From Paenibacillus kyungheensis (lineage in GTDB: Bacteria > Bacillota > Bacilli > Paenibacillales > Paenibacillaceae), in assembly GCF_028606985.1 (NCBI RefSeq), contig NZ_CP117416.1, positions 1,960,001 through 2,024,000 on the forward strand: a DNA stretch of 64,000 bases, in the 5' to 3' direction. This document shows positions 45,866 through 54,892 of this stretch, piece after piece (position 1 is the stretch's first letter; every line of letters begins with the position of its first letter). Under the pieces are notes generated by a model. The model made no database searches. It was not told the origin of the DNA and saw only the letters and a list, made by a program, of their open reading frames with translations. The position numbers were made by a program, and so were the translations under genes.

Positions 45866-47014
45866 ATGAAAAAATTAGCTATTCTTGGCTCTACAGGTTC
45901 AATCGGTACTCAAACATTAGATGTTGTACGTGCTCATCCTGAAGCTTTTGAAGTGGAAGGACTTGCAGCAGGCAACAATATAGAATTGTTAATGCAGCAA
46001 GTGTTGGAATTTAAGCCATCTAAAATTTCTGTAGGTTCTAAAGAATCAGCAGAACAGATCAAACAGCAATTGCCTGCTCATATTCAAGTATTTTATGGCG
46101 AGCAAGGACTGATTGAAATTGCAGCCGGAACAGATGCTGATACAGTAGTAACAGCAGTGATGGGTAGCATGGGTCTTCCTTCTACACTAGCAGCGATTGA
46201 TGCTGGCAAAACGATAGGTCTGGCTAACAAAGAAACATTGGTAACAGCAGGACATTTAGTGACAGCTCGTGCTAGACAAAAAGGTGTTCAATTGTTGCCG
46301 ATTGATAGCGAACATTCAGCATTATTTCAATGTCTAAATGGAGAACCTCGTGAACGTATACATCAATTAACGTTGACTGCTTCAGGTGGTTCATTTCGTG
46401 ATCGTACACGAGAGCAATTGAAGCATGTGACTGTTGCGGATGCACTCAAGCATCCTAACTGGTCTATGGGTTCTAAAATTACGATTGATTCTGCAACGAT
46501 GGCGAATAAAGGACTAGAAGTGATCGAAGCACACTGGTTATTTGATATGCCGTATGATCAGATTTCTGTACTGCTACATCCTGAAAGTATTATTCATTCG
46601 TTTGTTGAATTTGTAGATACGAGTATTATTGCGCAGCTAGGTAATCCTGATATGCGTGTACCGATTCAATATGCTTTAACTTATCCGGATCGTCAGCAAG
46701 CTCCTTCTTCGCGTCTATCGTTAGCTCAGATCGGGCAATTGAATTTCCGTGAAATGGATTATGTTCGTTTTCCTTGCTTGAGTATGGCTTTTGAAGCGGG
46801 TCGTCTGGGCGGTACAGCTCCAACAGTATTTAATGCTGCTAATGAAATTGCAGTTTCTCGATTTCTAAATGGAGAAATTCCTTTCTTACTGATTGAAGAC
46901 ATTATTGCAGATGCGCTACAACAGCATGAAGTGATTGCCAATCCAGAACTGGAAGTTATTTATGCTACTGATGCACAGACAAGAGCGAGAGCAAGTGCAT
47001 TTTCAGTATTATAA
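45866..47014 (+). CDS. dxr: 1-deoxy-D-xylulose 5-phosphate reductoisomerase
   Basis: Second enzyme of the MEP isoprenoid pathway, using NADPH. It is 382 aa. The N-terminal NADPH fold is LAILGSTGSIGTQTLDVV, then LANKETLVTAGHLV, the metal and substrate site is in LLPIDSEHSALFQCLNG, and TASGGSFRDRTREQL and HPNWSMGSKITIDSATMANK follow. The product feeds undecaprenyl and quinone synthesis, matching the neighbouring uppS. A 231-base spacer follows. Confidence 0.96.
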   Translation: MKKLAILGSTGSIGTQTLDVVRAHPEAFEVEGLAAGNNIELLMQQVLEFKPSKISVGSKESAEQIKQQLPAHIQVFYGEQGLIEIAAGTDADTVVTAVMGSMGLPSTLAAIDAGKTIGLANKETLVTAGHLVTARARQKGVQLLPIDSEHSALFQCLNGEPRERIHQLTLTASGGSFRDRTREQLKHVTVADALKHPNWSMGSKITIDSATMANKGLEVIEAHWLFDMPYDQISVLLHPESIIHSFVEFVDTSIIAQLGNPDMRVPIQYALTYPDRQQAPSSRLSLAQIGQLNFREMDYVRFPCLSMAFEAGRLGGTAPTVFNAANEIAVSRFLNGEIPFLLIEDIIADALQQHEVIANPELEVIYATDAQTRARASAFSVL

Positions 47015-47168
47015 GTATGAAGATCATATGTTTTAAATCATGAAGTGATCAGAATATAGACGTTTCGTATCGATTATGCGGTAGTGGTTTTGTATCATTA
47101 CGATTATGCCTATAACCGGGATTATCAACAGAAATGGAATTTATTTCTTGATGTTCGCCATGCTCTGC

Positions 47169-47196
47169 TTGTATCAGACCGTACAAAAGTGATAAT
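47169..47196 (+). promoter_or_regulatory. Candidate sigma-A promoter for rseP
   Basis: TTGTAT (47169-47174), 16-nt spacer, GATAAT (47191-47196), in the 231-base gap between dxr and rseP. The rest of that gap shows only a small GACC/GGTC hairpin (47208-47218) and no open frame of note. Confidence 0.45.
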
Positions 47197-47245
47197 CTAA
47201 AAGTGCAGACCTTCGGTCGCAAGCGAAAAAGGAGGATTTGGCGAT

Positions 47246-48517
47246 TTGGAGACACTTCAAGTAGTAGTTATGACGGTACTCATGTTTTTTATTATTGTAA
47301 CGGTGCATGAGTGGGGGCATTATTATTTTGCCAAGCGTGCAGGAGTTTTAGTACGCGAATTTGCTATTGGCTTCGGCCCAAAACTGTTTTCATATAAAAA
47401 AGATGAAACTGTATTTACATTGCGTCTACTACCTTTCGGTGGTTACGCACGTATGGCTGGTGAAGATCCTGAACTGGTTGAGATTCAGCCTGGACAGACG
47501 ATCGCTATTCGCACAGCAAATGAAGTGGTAAAAACGATTTTTGTAGATCAGTTAGATAATCGCAAAAATGTAATTCGTGGTGAAGTACAATCGATAGATA
47601 TTATAGACGATCTCAAAATTGTACTGGATGTTGATGGTGATATTCAGACTTTTAATGTAGATCCCAAAGCAATGATGTCGATTAAAGGTCAAGATATTCA
47701 GATTGCACCGCGTAATCGTCAGTTTAATAGTGCAACTGTAGGTCAACGTGCATTGTCTATTTTTGCAGGGCCTGCGATGAACTTTATCCTTGCATTTATT
47801 CTTTGTCTGATCTTAGTACGTATGACAGGTGTACCTGTAGAAAATCCGACTGGCGTTATTTTGGGTCAAGTTACTTCTAATTCTCCTGCTCAATCTAGCG
47901 GACTGATGAAAGGCGATCTAGTTGAAAAGGTTAATGGAACTAACATTGCTGGGGATTCTGTGAAAATGATTAGTTTGATTGAATCTTCTGCTGGGAAACC
48001 AATGGAATGGACGATTGAACGTGGTGGTAAAGAACAAACGGTGACTATTACTCCGAAAGCCAATGAAAAAAATGTAGGTAAAGTCGGTGTAGCAGTAGAA
48101 CCACAGACTCGTTCAGCTTCATTTGGTGAAACATTCAGCTATGCAGGTGAACGTTTTATCGATATGAGTACAACGATTTTGACAAGTTTGAAAATGCTAA
48201 TTTTCGGACAGTTCCATCTGAATGATCTTGCAGGGCCTGTAGGTACGATTCAAGTAACGACTGAAGTGGCTAGACAAGGACTCGACAGTATGATTCTGTG
48301 GACAGCGCTAATCAGTACCAACTTGGGTATATTCAATTTGCTACCTATTCCAGCATTAGATGGAAGTCGTTTGATTTTCTTACTTGTGGAATGGATACGT
48401 CGTAAGCCGCTTGAACCAAGCAAAGAAGGTCTGGTTCATTTGATTGGATTCGGAATGTTATTCTTGCTTATGATTGCTGTAACTTATAATGATATTGTAC
48501 GTTTAATTAAAGGATAA
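47246..48517 (+). CDS. rseP: RIP metalloprotease RseP/RasP
   Basis: Site-2 intramembrane zinc protease that cleaves anti-sigma factors, cell-division proteins and signal peptide remnants. The product is 423 aa. The zinc motif is in TVHEWGHYYFAKR (HExxH) near residue 20, and the second site is NLLPIPALDGSRLIFLL near the C-terminus. A PDZ domain (NSPAQSSGLMKGDLVEKVNG) lies at about residues 205-285. The region of about residues 85-150 holds an extra beta-rich insert before GQRALSIFAGPAMNFIL. It starts at TTG 47246 ten bases after GGAGG. Confidence 0.95.
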   Translation: METLQVVVMTVLMFFIIVTVHEWGHYYFAKRAGVLVREFAIGFGPKLFSYKKDETVFTLRLLPFGGYARMAGEDPELVEIQPGQTIAIRTANEVVKTIFVDQLDNRKNVIRGEVQSIDIIDDLKIVLDVDGDIQTFNVDPKAMMSIKGQDIQIAPRNRQFNSATVGQRALSIFAGPAMNFILAFILCLILVRMTGVPVENPTGVILGQVTSNSPAQSSGLMKGDLVEKVNGTNIAGDSVKMISLIESSAGKPMEWTIERGGKEQTVTITPKANEKNVGKVGVAVEPQTRSASFGETFSYAGERFIDMSTTILTSLKMLIFGQFHLNDLAGPVGTIQVTTEVARQGLDSMILWTALISTNLGIFNLLPIPALDGSRLIFLLVEWIRRKPLEPSKEGLVHLIGFGMLFLLMIAVTYNDIVRLIKG

Positions 48518-48527
48518 TTTCTCTCCT

Positions 48528-48554
48528 TTAACATCTAGACAGACATGATATACT
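48528..48554 (+). promoter_or_regulatory. Candidate promoter for the rod-shaped RNA upstream of proS
   Basis: Weak -35 TTAACA (48528-48533), then TGaTATACT, an extended -10 box (TATACT at 48549-48554, TG at 48546-48547). The spacer is 15, or 16 with TTTAAC. A start near 48561 would coincide with the 5' end of the hairpin RNA. Confidence 0.45.
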
Positions 48555-48561
48555 AAAGGAA

Positions 48562-48654
48562 AGACCACAGAAGCAGAAGGGTGGAAATGCAACATGTACG
48601 CCTCAGCGTAAAGTTGAAGGATGTTGCAATACTCACTCTTTTGCTTCTTTGTCT
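48562..48654 (+). ncRNA. Candidate rod-shaped structured RNA between rseP and proS
   Basis: One continuous fold: AGAC/GTCT at the base; GAAGCAGAAGGGTG (48570-48583) with CACTCTTTTGCTTC (48634-48647), 14 bp with two G-U pairs; TGCAACAT (48588-48595) with ATGTTGCA (48621-48628), 8 bp perfect; and TACGC/GCGTA around a CTCA loop at the tip. A promoter precedes it and another candidate promoter for proS follows it, so it could be a separate small RNA, or the terminator or leader of a longer one. The AGGGTGGAAATGC stretch resembles the T-box core (AGGGTGGNACCGC) but there is no room for a specifier stem. Confidence 0.5.
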
Positions 48655-48661
48655 GAAATCA

Positions 48662-48691
48662 TTCAACAAGCACTACCAATCGTGATACAAT
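48662..48691 (+). promoter_or_regulatory. Candidate sigma-A promoter for proS
   Basis: TTCAAC (48662-48667), 18-nt spacer, TACAAT (48686-48691) with an extended TG at 48683-48684. It lies after the hairpin RNA and 100 bases before the proS start. Confidence 0.5.
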
Positions 48692-48790
48692 AAGATAAAA
48701 TGAGTGAGCAATAGTGGCAGATATCGTTGCTACCATTATTGATGTACACTCGCTAAATATTTGGTTACTTACAGGAGGATATCCATTTTT

Positions 48791-50248
48791 ATGTCGAATG
48801 ATAAGCAGGACAAACAATTCGTAACTGAAATTACACCACAAGGTGAAGACTTCTCACGCTGGTATATTGATGTGATCAAAAAAGCTGAATTAATGGACTA
48901 TTCACCTGTACGCGGTTGTATCGTATTCCGCCCGGATGGATACGAAATTTGGGAACATATTCAGCAAGATCTAGATCGTCGTTTCAAAGAAACCGGTCAT
49001 CGTAATGCATATTTCCCATTGTTTATTCCAGAAAGCTTTTTTGAAAAAGAAAAAGAGCACATTGAAGGATTTAACCCTGAGTTGCCATGGGTAACTGAAG
49101 CAGGTGGAGATAAGCTAGAAGAACGTTTGGCAATTCGTCCTACATCAGAGACAATGTTCGGACATATGTATTCCAAATGGATTCAATCATACCGTGATTT
49201 ACCTGTATTGATTAACCAATGGGCGAACGTTGTTCGTTGGGAAAAACGTACATTACCGTTCTTACGTACAAGTGAATTCTTGTGGCAAGAAGGTCATACA
49301 GCTCATGAGACAGAAACAGAAGCACGCGAAGAAACTATGCGTATGCTTGAAGTATATCGTGACTTTGTAGAAAGTTTCTTAGCCATCCCTGTAATTACAG
49401 GACAGAAGAGCCCTTCTGAGAAATTTGCAGGCGCACGTGATACGTATTCGATCGAAGCTATGATGAAAGATGGACGTGCAGTACAAGCAGGGACATCTCA
49501 CTTTATGGGTACTAACTTTGCGGAAGCATTTGAAATTCAGTACTTAAGTCGTGAAAATACACAAGAGTATGCACATACAACATCATGGGGTGTAAGTACA
49601 CGTCTAATCGGTGCGCTGATCATGGTGCATGGTGATGATCGTGGATTAGCATTGCCTCCTAAAGTAGCTCCAAAACAAGTCATGATTATTCCAATTGGCC
49701 CTCCTAAAACACGTGATATGGTGGTAGGACGTGCTGACGAATTATTTGCTGAGTTGAAAAAAGCAGGTGTACGTGTAGGCATTGATGATCGTGCAGATGT
49801 ACGTCCAGGTTGGAAATTCAACGAGTACGAGATGCGCGGTATCCCCGTTCGTCTGGAAATTGGACCTCGTGATATGGAAAATGGAGTATGCGTATTGGTT
49901 TCTCGTATTACAGGCGAGAAAAAACAAGTCGCTCTTGAAAATATCGTTACAGAAGTTCAAAATATGTTAGAGCAAGTACAACAAGAAATGTATGATCGTG
50001 CACTGGCGTTCCGTGAAGAAAACATGCATGAAGTAGATACATTGGATGAAATGAAAGCTATTATGGAAGAAAAACGTGGCTTCTTTATCGCGGGCTGGGA
50101 TGGTACGATCGAATCCGAAGCCAAAGTTAAAGAAGAAACAGGAGCAACGATCCGTAATATTCCTTTCCAATTAGATGTTCAAAAAGAAAAATGTTTAGTA
50201 ACTGGAGAGCCAGCGAAACACACTGTTGTATTCGCTCGTGCGTATTAA
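48791..50248 (+). CDS. proS: Proline--tRNA ligase, archaeal/eukaryotic-like type without INS editing domain
   Basis: Class II synthetase charging tRNA-Pro. It is 485 aa; the bacterial-type enzyme of B. subtilis is about 80 residues longer and has an inserted editing domain between motifs 2 and 3. Here motif 1 (ELMDYSPVRGCIVFRPDGYE), motif 2 (RWEKRTLPFLRTSEFLWQEG) and motif 3 are close together with no insert. The anticodon-binding domain (about 285-395) is followed by the extra C-terminal domain of the archaeal-like class, ending in the diagnostic FARAY tyrosine. The cysteine positions of the zinc site in that domain are mostly replaced (GWDGTIESEAK, IRNIPF). It lies between rseP and polC, the usual place for proS. 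Confidence 0.93.
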   Translation: MSNDKQDKQFVTEITPQGEDFSRWYIDVIKKAELMDYSPVRGCIVFRPDGYEIWEHIQQDLDRRFKETGHRNAYFPLFIPESFFEKEKEHIEGFNPELPWVTEAGGDKLEERLAIRPTSETMFGHMYSKWIQSYRDLPVLINQWANVVRWEKRTLPFLRTSEFLWQEGHTAHETETEAREETMRMLEVYRDFVESFLAIPVITGQKSPSEKFAGARDTYSIEAMMKDGRAVQAGTSHFMGTNFAEAFEIQYLSRENTQEYAHTTSWGVSTRLIGALIMVHGDDRGLALPPKVAPKQVMIIPIGPPKTRDMVVGRADELFAELKKAGVRVGIDDRADVRPGWKFNEYEMRGIPVRLEIGPRDMENGVCVLVSRITGEKKQVALENIVTEVQNMLEQVQQEMYDRALAFREENMHEVDTLDEMKAIMEEKRGFFIAGWDGTIESEAKVKEETGATIRNIPFQLDVQKEKCLVTGEPAKHTVVFARAY

Positions 50249-50314
50249 GATATTTGGTCATACAAGATCTATTCAGGTAGATCAAATATATGTACAATTC
50301 AATTTCTAGCTGCT

Positions 50315-50437
50315 GTTGGTATAGGGCTGAAATGAACATATAGCTAAAGGTTCAAAGCTATTGAAGCAGGCAAGCTTCCAACAGAGTGGAGTAGACGGCA
50401 GTCTGATACCAACTTTTGTGGAGGCTTGTTGCTTTTT
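50315..50437 (+). promoter_or_regulatory. Candidate terminator/alternative-structure module upstream of polC
   Basis: AAGCAGGCAAGCTTCCA (50364-50380) pairs with TGGAGGCTTGTTGCTT (50419-50434) with G-U pairs and one bulge, followed by TTTTT (50433-50437): a terminator ending 15 bases before the polC start. The loop contains ATACCAAC (50406-50413), which is perfectly complementary to GTTGGTAT (50315-50322) upstream. The two helices interleave, so they either compete or form a pseudoknot. This has the logic of transcription attenuation for polC. No known riboswitch is recognised. Confidence 0.5.
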
Positions 50438-50452
50438 GGAAAGGGGGATCTT

Positions 50453-53400
50453 ATGAGCGTTAGTGGAGAGAAAAGAACACGATTCGAGCTGTTAATGAAT
50501 CAGGCACAAGTACCTGCTGGATTAATGGAGCCTCATTTTGCAGATGGGATGATTGATCGTGTAGAGATTAGTCGTAGTAACAAAGAATGGAAAATCGTGA
50601 TTGCTAAAGAAACATTAGTCGCAGCACCTACCTATCGTGCATTTTGCTTGCATATTCAGGAGAAAATGGGACATATCGCGAAAATCCGTTTTCTTTTTCA
50701 ATACGATGAAGCTGTAGATGTTGTACAGATTGTAGAAGAATATTGGAATATGTTTTTGGAATGGGTACAACGCGAAATTCCTTCGGTCAACGGTTGGATG
50801 ACACGTGCTAAATATATGGTAGATGATCATACCGTCACAGTGACGATGAGCGATAATATGTCATTGGAACTGGCTAAAAAGAAACAAATCGATCAAGCGA
50901 TTATCCGTTTTTATCAAGATTATTTTAATCTGACTTTGCGGATCAAGCTTCAAGTCGGGGAGAATACAACAGAAGCGGTAGAAGAATTCCATGTACAACG
51001 TCGCAAAGAAGAACTGGAAGAAATCGAGAAATTGATGACCAGTATGGAATCTGAATTTGAAGAAGATACCGATGCAGATGGAGAACCTGTTCGCTTGCAA
51101 GTCGGTTATGAGATCAAAGAGCAACCGACACCGCTACAAGATATTCAAGACGAAGAAAAGAAAATTACGATTCAAGGAACAATTTTTGGACTCGAAAGCA
51201 AAGAGCTTCGTAACGGTAGTACATTATTCACGTATTTCTTAACTGATTTTAGTGACTCATTACAAATGAAAATGTTCGCCAAAAATAAAGAAGATCTCAA
51301 AATTATGAATCTACTGGCTAATGGTAAATGGGTGAAAGCTCGTGGTAGAGTGGAATATGATCGCTTTATGACGATACCGGAACTTGTTATGATTCCGTCT
51401 GATCTTAGTGAAGTCAAAGCACCGGCTGGACGCAAAGATGATGCAGATGAAAAACGCGTTGAATTCCATTTGCATACGACAATGAGTTCGATGGATGGAA
51501 TTACACCGATCGATCAATATGTGAAAACAGCGGCAGCATGGGGACACTCAGCGATTGCTGTAACCGATCATGGCGGAGTGCAATGTTATCCAGAAGCTTA
51601 TAAAGCAGCTAAAAAGCATGGTATCAAAATCATGTATGGACTTGAAGCGAATGTAGTGAACGATGCTGTAGCGATTGTACTCAATCCTCAACCGATTGAT
51701 CTGAAAACAGCTACGTATATCGTTTTTGATATAGAGACCACAGGTTTATCTGTAACACAGAACAAAATTATAGAAATTGCAGCGATCAAAATGGTAGATG
51801 GCAAAGAGTTAGATCGTTATGCTACTTTTGTCGATCCGCATGAACGTATTCCTTATAATATTCAACAATTGACGAATATTACAGACGATATGGTTCGCGG
51901 AGCGCCAGAGATTGATCAAGTCATTCGTGAATTTGTAGAATTTGCTGGCGATGGTATTCTCGTCGCTCATAATGCGCGTTTTGATATAGGATTTATTCAA
52001 GCAACACTCAAAAATCATGATTTACCTGAAATGGAAAATCCGGTACTCGATACACTTGAACTTGCACGTTTACTTTATCCAACATTGAAAAATCATCGTC
52101 TGAATACATTAGCAGCCAAATATAAAGTTTCGCTGGAAAGTCATCACCGGGCGATCGATGATACGATAGCGCTTGGAGGCATCTTATTCGGCTTATTAAG
52201 TGATGCGGATAAAGAGCGTCGCTTAACTCGTTTGGATCGGTTAAATGAATTTGTAGGACAGGATCTATCCAATGTACGTCCTTTCCATTGTGGCATTTAT
52301 GCATTAAATGAGATTGGTAAAAAGAATCTATTCAAATTAGTCACTTTATCGCATACTCAGTATTTCAAACGGGTAGCTCGTATTCCTAAGTCAGTGTTGA
52401 CTGAATATAGAGAAGGATTAATCGTACTGTCTGGTTGTGAAAAGGGAGAGTTTTTCGAAGCTGTTTTGAACAAATCAGTTGAAGAAGCAGAAGAAATCGC
52501 TCAATTTTATGATGTACTAGAAATCCAACCGTTAACGATGTATATGCATCTTGTAGACAAAGGATTGGTTGCAAGTCCTCGTGAGTTAGAGATTGCAGTA
52601 AATAAGATTTATGATATTGGAGCTAAATTAGAAAAGCCTGTAGTGGCTACAGGAAATGTTCATTATTTAGAACCAAGACAGAAATTGTTCCGCGATATTA
52701 CGATTAACGGGATTACAGGCTTTAGCCCGCTTAAAGATCAACGTAAACCGGATGCTCATTTACGCACTACCAATGAAATGCTAGAAGAATTTAGCTTTAT
52801 GGGTGAAAGCAAAGCAAAAGAAGTTGTTATCACCAATACGCAAGCATTAGCAGAACGTTTTGAAGCATTTGAACTGTTCCCGGATAAATTATTTACACCG
52901 ATTTTAGATGGAGCAGATGAAGAAATTCGGAATACTTGTTATGATACAGCGAAATCTATTTATGGTGAAGATCTGCCAGATGTAGTAGTAAAACGTCTTG
53001 AAAAAGAATTAGAGCCTATTATCAAGTTTGGATTTTCTGCCAACTATTTGATTTCAGAAAAATTGGTTAAAAAGTCAAATCAAGATGGTTATCTAGTAGG
53101 TTCAAGGGGTTCAGTGGGTTCTTCAGTAGTAGCAACATTTCTGGGGATCTCTGAAGTAAATCCATTGCCTGCTCATTATATCTGTACTAATCCAGAGTGT
53201 AGACATAGTGAATGGTTTTTAGATGGTAGTATTCCTAGTGGATTTGATTTACCGGATAAAGACTGCCCTGATTGCAATGGTAAGCTTAAAGGAGAAGGTC
53301 AAGATATTCCATTTGAAACGTTCTTAGGATTTAAAGGGGATAAAGTTCCCGATATCGATTTGAACTTCTCTGGAGATTATCAACCGAAAGCTCATAATTA

Positions 53401-54772
53401 TACCAAAGAATTATTTGGCGAAAAAAATGTATTCCGCGCAGGTACGATTGGTACTGTAGCCGAGAAAACAGCGTTTGGATTTGCCAAAAAGTATGAAGAG
53501 TTACATCAGAAAAAATGGCGTAATGCTGAACTCAGTCGTCTTGCGTCTGGATGTACAGGCGTTAAGCGGAGTACAGGACAGCATCCCGGCGGTATCGTTG
53601 TTGTACCGGATTATATGGATGTCGAAGATATTACACCAGTTCAATTTCCAGCGGATGATGTGACAGCAGAATGGAAAACCACTCATTTTGATTATCATGC
53701 ATTTGAAGCGAACTTGCTCAAGCTTGATATACTGGGACATGATGATCCGACGATGATGCGGATGTTGCAGGATTTGACTGGTGTCGATCCAACTCAAATT
53801 CCAATGAATGATCCTAAAGTCATGAGTATGTTCAACTCAACAGAAGCATTAGGAATTACAGCAGAACAATTACGTAGCCCTGTAGCGACTTATGGGGTGC
53901 CAGAAATGGGTACCAAATTTGTACGTCAGATGTTGATTGAATCTTTACCATCTTCATTTGCCGATTTGTTACAGATATCCGGTCTGTCTCATGGAACAGG
54001 GGTATGGCTAGGCAATGCGCAAGATTTGATCAAAAATAATACATGTAATATCAAAACGGTTATTGGTTGTCGTGATGATATTATGTTGTTCTTAATTTAC
54101 AAAGCAGGTATGGATGCCAGTCTTGCTTTTAAAATTACGGAGAGTGTACGTAAAGGTAAAGGGTTATCACAAGAGTGGATCGATGAGATGAAGAAATGCA
54201 AAGTACCACAATGGTATATTGATTCTTGTCTTAAAATCCAATACATGTTCCCGAAAGCCCATGCGGCTGCATACGTTATTTCAGCAGTGCGGACGGCTTA
54301 CTTCAAACTGTATTATCCGATCCAATATTATGCGACCTATTTTACAGTGCGGATTGAAGACTTTGATCCTGATCTATGTTGTCAGGGATATGAAGCGATC
54401 TATCGCAAAATTGTAGAGATCGAGCAAATGGGATTCCAAGCACCAACCAAAGAAAAAAATATGATTCCGATGCTAGAGATGGCACTGGAAATGACAGCCC
54501 GTGGATTCAAATTCCAACCGGTTGATCTGTATCGCTCAGAAGCGACAACATTTACAGTGGATGAAGATAGCTTGATTCCTCCATTTTCCGCAGTACCGGG
54601 TATTGGTGATAATGCAGCACGTAATATTGCAGCTTCACGCCAACATGGAGAATATTTATCGATAGAAGATTTCCAACAGAAGTCCAAAGCAAGTAAAACG
54701 ATTGTAGAATTGATGACTCAAATGGGTTGCTTCCGTGGCTTGCCAGAAAGTAATCAGTTGTCGCTGTTTTAA
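50453..54772 (+). CDS. polC: DNA polymerase III alpha subunit, Gram-positive type PolC
   Basis: Main replicative DNA polymerase of low-GC Gram-positives with built-in proofreading. It is 1439 aa, nearly identical in length to B. subtilis PolC. Order: N-terminal domain; OB fold (about 230-325); PHP domain (VEFHLHTTMSSMDGITPIDQ at about 336); DnaQ-like exonuclease inserted in PHP (YIVFDIETTGLSVTQNKIIE at about 424; DDTIALGGI later); palm with catalytic acidic residues (GDKVPDIDLNFSGDYQ at about 962); a cysteine-rich zinc module (ICTNPECRHSEW, PDKDCPDCNGK); and tandem helix-hairpin-helix DNA binding at the end. The start ATG 50453 follows AAAGGGGGA. Confidence 0.98.
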   Translation: MSVSGEKRTRFELLMNQAQVPAGLMEPHFADGMIDRVEISRSNKEWKIVIAKETLVAAPTYRAFCLHIQEKMGHIAKIRFLFQYDEAVDVVQIVEEYWNMFLEWVQREIPSVNGWMTRAKYMVDDHTVTVTMSDNMSLELAKKKQIDQAIIRFYQDYFNLTLRIKLQVGENTTEAVEEFHVQRRKEELEEIEKLMTSMESEFEEDTDADGEPVRLQVGYEIKEQPTPLQDIQDEEKKITIQGTIFGLESKELRNGSTLFTYFLTDFSDSLQMKMFAKNKEDLKIMNLLANGKWVKARGRVEYDRFMTIPELVMIPSDLSEVKAPAGRKDDADEKRVEFHLHTTMSSMDGITPIDQYVKTAAAWGHSAIAVTDHGGVQCYPEAYKAAKKHGIKIMYGLEANVVNDAVAIVLNPQPIDLKTATYIVFDIETTGLSVTQNKIIEIAAIKMVDGKELDRYATFVDPHERIPYNIQQLTNITDDMVRGAPEIDQVIREFVEFAGDGILVAHNARFDIGFIQATLKNHDLPEMENPVLDTLELARLLYPTLKNHRLNTLAAKYKVSLESHHRAIDDTIALGGILFGLLSDADKERRLTRLDRLNEFVGQDLSNVRPFHCGIYALNEIGKKNLFKLVTLSHTQYFKRVARIPKSVLTEYREGLIVLSGCEKGEFFEAVLNKSVEEAEEIAQFYDVLEIQPLTMYMHLVDKGLVASPRELEIAVNKIYDIGAKLEKPVVATGNVHYLEPRQKLFRDITINGITGFSPLKDQRKPDAHLRTTNEMLEEFSFMGESKAKEVVITNTQALAERFEAFELFPDKLFTPILDGADEEIRNTCYDTAKSIYGEDLPDVVVKRLEKELEPIIKFGFSANYLISEKLVKKSNQDGYLVGSRGSVGSSVVATFLGISEVNPLPAHYICTNPECRHSEWFLDGSIPSGFDLPDKDCPDCNGKLKGEGQDIPFETFLGFKGDKVPDIDLNFSGDYQPKAHNYTKELFGEKNVFRAGTIGTVAEKTAFGFAKKYEELHQKKWRNAELSRLASGCTGVKRSTGQHPGGIVVVPDYMDVEDITPVQFPADDVTAEWKTTHFDYHAFEANLLKLDILGHDDPTMMRMLQDLTGVDPTQIPMNDPKVMSMFNSTEALGITAEQLRSPVATYGVPEMGTKFVRQMLIESLPSSFADLLQISGLSHGTGVWLGNAQDLIKNNTCNIKTVIGCRDDIMLFLIYKAGMDASLAFKITESVRKGKGLSQEWIDEMKKCKVPQWYIDSCLKIQYMFPKAHAAAYVISAVRTAYFKLYYPIQYYATYFTVRIEDFDPDLCCQGYEAIYRKIVEIEQMGFQAPTKEKNMIPMLEMALEMTARGFKFQPVDLYRSEATTFTVDEDSLIPPFSAVPGIGDNAARNIAASRQHGEYLSIEDFQQKSKASKTIVELMTQMGCFRGLPESNQLSLF

Positions 54773-54829
54773 GAAAGCTTGTGATAAGATTACATCAAGC
54801 GCTAGCGCTGTGTAGTCAAGGTTATTTAC

Positions 54830-54858
54830 TTGTCACTCCTTTGGAATTATGATATAAT
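54830..54858 (+). promoter_or_regulatory. Sigma-A promoter of the rimP-nusA-infB operon
   Basis: TTGTCA (54830-54835), exactly 17-nt spacer, TATAAT (54853-54858) and an extended TG at 54850-54851. This is the best promoter in the window. A start near 54865 gives a leader of about 217 bases before rimP. Confidence 0.8.
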
Positions 54859-54892
54859 TTTAAGGTGATAAGGAAGATAAAACCGTTTTGTG

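Noticed and set aside
48562-48654. Full T-box riboswitch for proS
   Set aside because: The AGGGTGG core resembles one, but the transcript start and rseP end leave no space for stem I with a Pro specifier, and the base after TGG (A) does not match the usual A73 of tRNA-Pro.
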